A DNA stretch of 60,000 bases from Bolinopsis microptera (taxonomy: Eukaryota > Ctenophora > Tentaculata > Lobata > Bolinopsidae), in the NCBI RefSeq assembly GCF_026151205.1, contig NC_087083.1, forward strand, positions 7,296,460 through 7,356,459. Reading direction: 5' to 3'. Shown here piece by piece: positions 56,906-60,000 of the stretch (the first letter of the stretch is position 1; each line of letters starts with the position of its first letter). The notes beneath the pieces were generated by a model, which was not told the DNA's origin, did no database searches, and saw only the letters and a list, made by a program, of their open reading frames with translations. The position numbers and the translations under genes were made by a program.

Positions 56906-58483
56906 GTAAGTTATTGTGACAAATTATCTTAGTTTATCCTGACTTGTTTTCGTGGCACACCTGTGCATTTTAAGTTGTTGTGCCACTATAATCTATAAGT
57001 TTAAATTATTATTATTATTTAGTTTAGATGTATTTTCATGAACCTAACACTGTACCATCTCCTTGCTTTTAAAATTATATCAGCAGTGCGGGAACAGGAC
57101 AACTGATTGCTGTTCTAGCAGTGTTTTTGCATACTGTCATTAAGCTGTACTTTTAATCAACGTTCAGGATATAAAGCTTAGTAAAGATCTTGAAGATGTG
57201 TTACAAAGATTTGGTGTATTCGAGTCAATTAATGAACTGAACAAACGAAACACTGTTACCCAACAACTGGATGACATATCAAAGCAATGGATCATTGATA
57301 TTACTATACAACAAGTAAGTCCTATAATATCTCACTTGGTCAATATATCAAATTTTGTCATTTATATTGATAATTAACAAAGTAGAGTTTAAACTTGCAA
57401 CTGTTGTTAATGAGTGGTGCATCTAAAAAACCTGGTTTACTTAACCAAGGCCACTTAATGAAAGAATGAAGCTAGTTTAGGCTCCATACTTAATGTAAGT
57501 AACTTGGATGTCACAGGATGAATAACAAGAAATGTGGCTGCATTTCCTTTGTGGAGGGCTGTTCAATTTCCTAATACATGTCTCCTATCATATTCCATAT
57601 TGATTACATGCAACCTTATGCTTATTGCTTCGTGCAAGTTGACACGGATCTGTGCACAACACTAATACAGCAGTTCAGGAAAAATGGTTACTTAATAATT
57701 ATCTTGATGAATAGAAATCAAATTTTCCAGGGTATACCCAGGATGTATGCTGAGAAAGTTTGTGGTAAAATTGTCACATTTGGATCCTACAGATTAGGAG
57801 TTCATTCCCAAGGTAATTATAAAGGAAGGTAGTAGGTAGATGCCTTTTCAATGTTATTCCAATTTTGTGCCCCATTTTAACCTTCAAGGTTGTGTTAAAT
57901 ATATCAGACAGCATATTGTGAATTACTTGGAGAACAATTTTTTGATCACCAACATGTATTTGTTAAAAGGGAAATACTTTTTGTCGAATTTGCTGGAGTC
58001 TTTTGACAATATTTCAGAATTATTGAATCACGGTCTACCAGTTGATCTGATATATTTTGACTTTTCAAAAGCATTTGATGCAGTTCCTCACTATTATCAA
58101 AGTAGAGAACTTTACAGGAAATGTTTTGGATGTGATTAAAGTAACTATTAGTGTGCAAAAACTGTCTGGTGTATAACAGGATTTTTTGATTTACTGATTT
58201 AAACGCAGGAACTGACATAGATTTGCTGCTTGTTGCACCACGGAATGTCACCAGAATTGATTTCTTTACAGCATTCTTCCAACTGTTGCAGAGTCAACCT
58301 AATGTTTCCAACTTAAGGGTAAATTAAAAGCTCCATTTAATTTTATTCTGTGTTTTTGACAAAAATAAATAATTCTTGTTAATTGTGCTGCCTTTTAACT
58401 TTGGATACCTAATATGAATATTTTTCTAGGCTATTGAAGAAGCATACGTGCCAGTCATAAAATTCAACTTCGATGGAATTGAG
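56829..58483 (+). CDS. PAPOLA: Canonical poly(A) polymerase, first five coding exons (3' part outside or beyond an insertion)
   Basis: Exons with coding parts 56855-56905, 57168-57314, 57731-57812, 58209-58318 and 58430-58483 join in phase and give 148 residues of a nuclear poly(A) polymerase. This enzyme adds A tails to mRNA using the CPSF complex. Visible are GVTSAIS at the N-terminus, QRFGVFESINEL, GKIVTFGSYRLGVHSQG and TDIDLLLVAPRNV with catalytic D96 and D98. AIEEAYVPVIKFNFDGIE follows, just before the exon that should carry the third Asp. The FGSYRLGVH string is that of canonical enzymes (alpha/gamma), not of TUT/GLD2 types. No later exon is found up to 60000; the space is occupied by a Ty3-type element. 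The gene may simply have a long intron, or may be interrupted. Confidence 0.9.
57168..57314 (+). CDS. PAPOLA: Poly(A) polymerase exon 2
   Basis: Encodes DIKLSKDLEDVLQRFGVFES, INELNKRNTVTQQLDDISKQ and WIIDITIQQ, the helical N-terminal part of the catalytic domain. Acceptor gttcag, donor gtaagt; 49 codons. Confidence 0.92.
57731..57812 (+). CDS. PAPOLA: Poly(A) polymerase exon 3: GS motif
   Basis: Encodes GIPRMYAEKVCGKIVTFGSY and RLGVHSQ, holding the FGS nucleotidyltransferase motif. Acceptor ttttccag, donor gtaatt. Confidence 0.93.
57840..58139 (+). pseudogene. Reverse transcriptase relic in a poly(A) polymerase intron
   Basis: The frame includes KYIRQHIVNYLENNFLITN, then LSNLLESFDNISELLNHGLP and VDLIYFDFSKAFDAVPHYY. 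The last is motif A of a CR1/Jockey-type non-LTR reverse transcriptase. The rest of the domain is missing. It is a different family from the LINE at 55445, lying between exons 3 and 4. Confidence 0.7.
58209..58318 (+). CDS. PAPOLA: Poly(A) polymerase exon 4: DxD catalytic pair
   Basis: Encodes TDIDLLLVAPRNVTRIDFFT and AFFQLLQSQPNVSNLR. DID supplies two of the three metal-binding aspartates. Acceptor aacgcag, donor gtaaat. Confidence 0.93.
58430..58483 (+). CDS. PAPOLA: Poly(A) polymerase exon 5
   Basis: Encodes AIEEAYVPVIKFNFDGIE, 18 codons in phase 0 at both ends, matching AVEEAFVPVIKLCFDGIE of the vertebrate enzyme. The next residues (IDILFA, third catalytic Asp) should open the next exon. 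Confidence 0.9.
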
Positions 58484-58570
58484 GTAAATAACATTGAACA
58501 TTTTTGACAGGATTGTTCAAAAAGATCTGCAATTAGGGAAGCGATTCTTATTCTTATTCTTCTAATCAGA

Positions 58571-59023
58571 TGTATCTGATATAACAAGGAACAGTCTATT
58601 TGGAACTAGCTATAAGAGGCTAGGGAAGTTCATTGATTAGTAAATATAACAATATCAATTATAGTAATACAATATATAACAATTCCCCTCGCTAGGTTAA
58701 CCGAACAGTTCTGATCTCGCCTGGTCTGCGGCGCGCGCGCGACCAAAAGTCAATCGCTAAATGTTTAGCGCTATTGCTTTTGTTCGGTCAAGAACTGTTT
58801 GGCGTCCGCGCGTTACATACATATTCTTTCCAGTCCAATACCGGCCCTCACTTGGCGCTCGGTTGACTGTCACTATTACTCTCCACATTTCAAATATTAA
58901 AAACTCACATTATCAAACGGTTCACAATAAACATTAAAGGTAAAAAAACTGTAAAATTATTTCTCTGTCTTATTATAACATCTATAAAACGGTAACGATA
59001 AAAACAATGTCTTAATATAACAT
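58571..59023 (-). repeat. Tentative 3' LTR of the Ty3-type element
   Basis: A TG...CA-bounded stretch of 453 bp after the integrase frame, CpG-rich in the middle (gcggcgcgcgcgcg). The second LTR is outside the window and no clear purine tract adjoins it, so the borders are guesses. Confidence 0.25.
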
Positions 59024-59085
59024 CTGTCCGAAAAATTATTTACAATTACAAGGCCAAAATATTACATATTTTAGCTCAAATACCC

Positions 59086-60000
59086 TTACGTCATCTCTTT
59101 CATCTTTATCAGTGCATTAGTCTTAGCCCTTCTACTCGGCCTTTCCTCTGGTCTGGCTACAGACGAACGGACTACAGACGGACTGTTAGACGCTACGCTA
59201 GAGCTACTAATCACGGACGAACCAGACACTAACTCACTATTTACAATCGGACTCGACTGGGACTCACGGACCAACCTACCTGGTTGCTCCACAGGTGAAG
59301 CTGATCGAGCTGACTGCTGAGGAATAACATTTGTTGTCATGTGGTCGGAAACAGGTATGTGTGACTCCGCTCTCTGTCGTCTACGTTCCAGGACCTCGTT
59401 TAGTTTTTGACCCTTCATCATTAAATATCGGTCCCCGTCCTCTGTCAACCGTCGTCTTTGACTCTCGGGTACATCATCTCTCTTCATACTAATTACCGGT
59501 GAGTATCTAGGTTTTAGCACATCTGCGTGTTTCTTAACCACTCTGCCTTCGTGCTGGATTGCGTAGTTGTTTGAGTTATCACCGTATCTCTTGATCACTC
59601 GAGCTTGTACCCACGGTCCTCGATTGTCCATTCGTACAAAAACTTGTTGGCTCTCCATAAATTCTCGTGTCTTTTTTTGCTCATCTACGACTTTTTGCAG
59701 TTTCTCATGTGGTCGGCTGGTTTTATCTGGTGTAGACTAAACCTCAGCGATCTGTTCCAAGCTAAAACTGCTGGTGTTTGTCCAGTAGACGAATGCGGGG
59801 TGTTTCTATATGTTAACAGGAAATCATATAGATTTTTACTCACGTCTTTACTCGACTCATTCATTTTCTTTAAAGCTCCTTTAAAGGTTTGCACCAAGCG
59901 TTCACAAATTCCGTTTGACTTTGGGCTATAGGTCGGAACTGTGACATGTTTCACTCCATTGGAGCGCAGGTAACTCTCGATTTCCTCAGACACAAACTGG
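59086..60000 (-). mobile_element. Ty3/gypsy-type retrotransposon: integrase end, broken frame
   Basis: Two adjoining minus-strand frames. The first (60000-59685, open at the edge) has the end of the integrase core: a HVTVPTYSPKSNGICERL string whose Glu would be the last DDE residue, then FLLTYRNTPHSSTGQTP. The second (59658-59086, 190 codons) has VFVRMDNRGPWVQARVIKRY and a C-terminal SH3-like integrase fold, then a Ser/Arg-rich tail ending at a stop. A frame change lies between them at about 59660-59700, so the copy is probably inactive. It lies antisense to poly(A) polymerase. Confidence 0.85.

Noticed and set aside
57578-57730. Frame leading into poly(A) polymerase exon 3
   Set aside because: It precedes the ttttccag acceptor and has no similarity to poly(A) polymerase; exon 2 joins exon 3 in phase without it.

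Overview
This is eukaryotic DNA, AT-rich, with long GT-AG introns, dispersed transposable elements and many minisatellites. Assembling exons by hand from splice sites and reading phase gives parts of four animal-type genes: a casein kinase 1 (CK1), a PIM-like kinase, an I-BAR/WH2 protein of the MTSS (missing-in-metastasis) family, and a canonical poly(A) polymerase. The I-BAR plus WH2 architecture and the PIM kinase point to a metazoan. The divergence of the proteins and the loose, repeat-filled introns suggest a non-bilaterian such as a cnidarian, but that placement is only an inference.

Layout. (1) 42-10984, plus strand: a CK1 alpha-like gene in five visible exons, whose first exon lies off the left edge. 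Its second intron holds an intronless PIM-like kinase gene on the same strand (1515-2348). Its last intron holds a 0.9-kb inverted-repeat element, a 28-bp satellite, two members of a TTAA-flanked foldback family and a CCAAT/E-box array. (2) 10985-15318: intergenic DNA between convergent genes. (3) 15319-51554, minus strand: one MTSS gene of 17 coding exons (823 codons, every junction in phase). Exons 3-17 are packed into 15.3-22.8 kb and exons 1-2 sit at 51.1-51.6 kb, so one intron is about 28 kb long. That intron is an archipelago of tandem arrays with units of 7, 20, 21, 32, 33, 35, 36-45, 41 and 51 bp. It also contains a 1.95-kb hAT-like foldback element with 608-bp arms and an ideal heat-shock-element run. 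(4) 51555-56854: the divergent interval between MTSS and the poly(A) polymerase, with a small MITE and a 5'-truncated LINE whose reverse transcriptase ORF is intact. (5) 56855-58483, plus strand: the first five coding exons of poly(A) polymerase, up to just before the third catalytic Asp. One intron carries a second reverse transcriptase relic. (6) 58570-60000, minus strand: the 3' part of a Ty3/gypsy-type retrotransposon that probably sits in the next poly(A) polymerase intron.

The genes are housekeeping or signalling genes and do not form one pathway: CK1 and PIM are Ser/Thr kinases, MTSS links curved membrane to actin, and poly(A) polymerase matures mRNA 3' ends. The least ordinary content is the non-coding architecture: the satellite-filled intron, the foldback families with readable target duplications, the recurring 41-bp CCAAT/CACGTG module, and acceptor-like AGs 20-26 nt before two start codons, which may mean spliced-leader trans-splicing. 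No wholly new gene system could be demonstrated from sequence alone.
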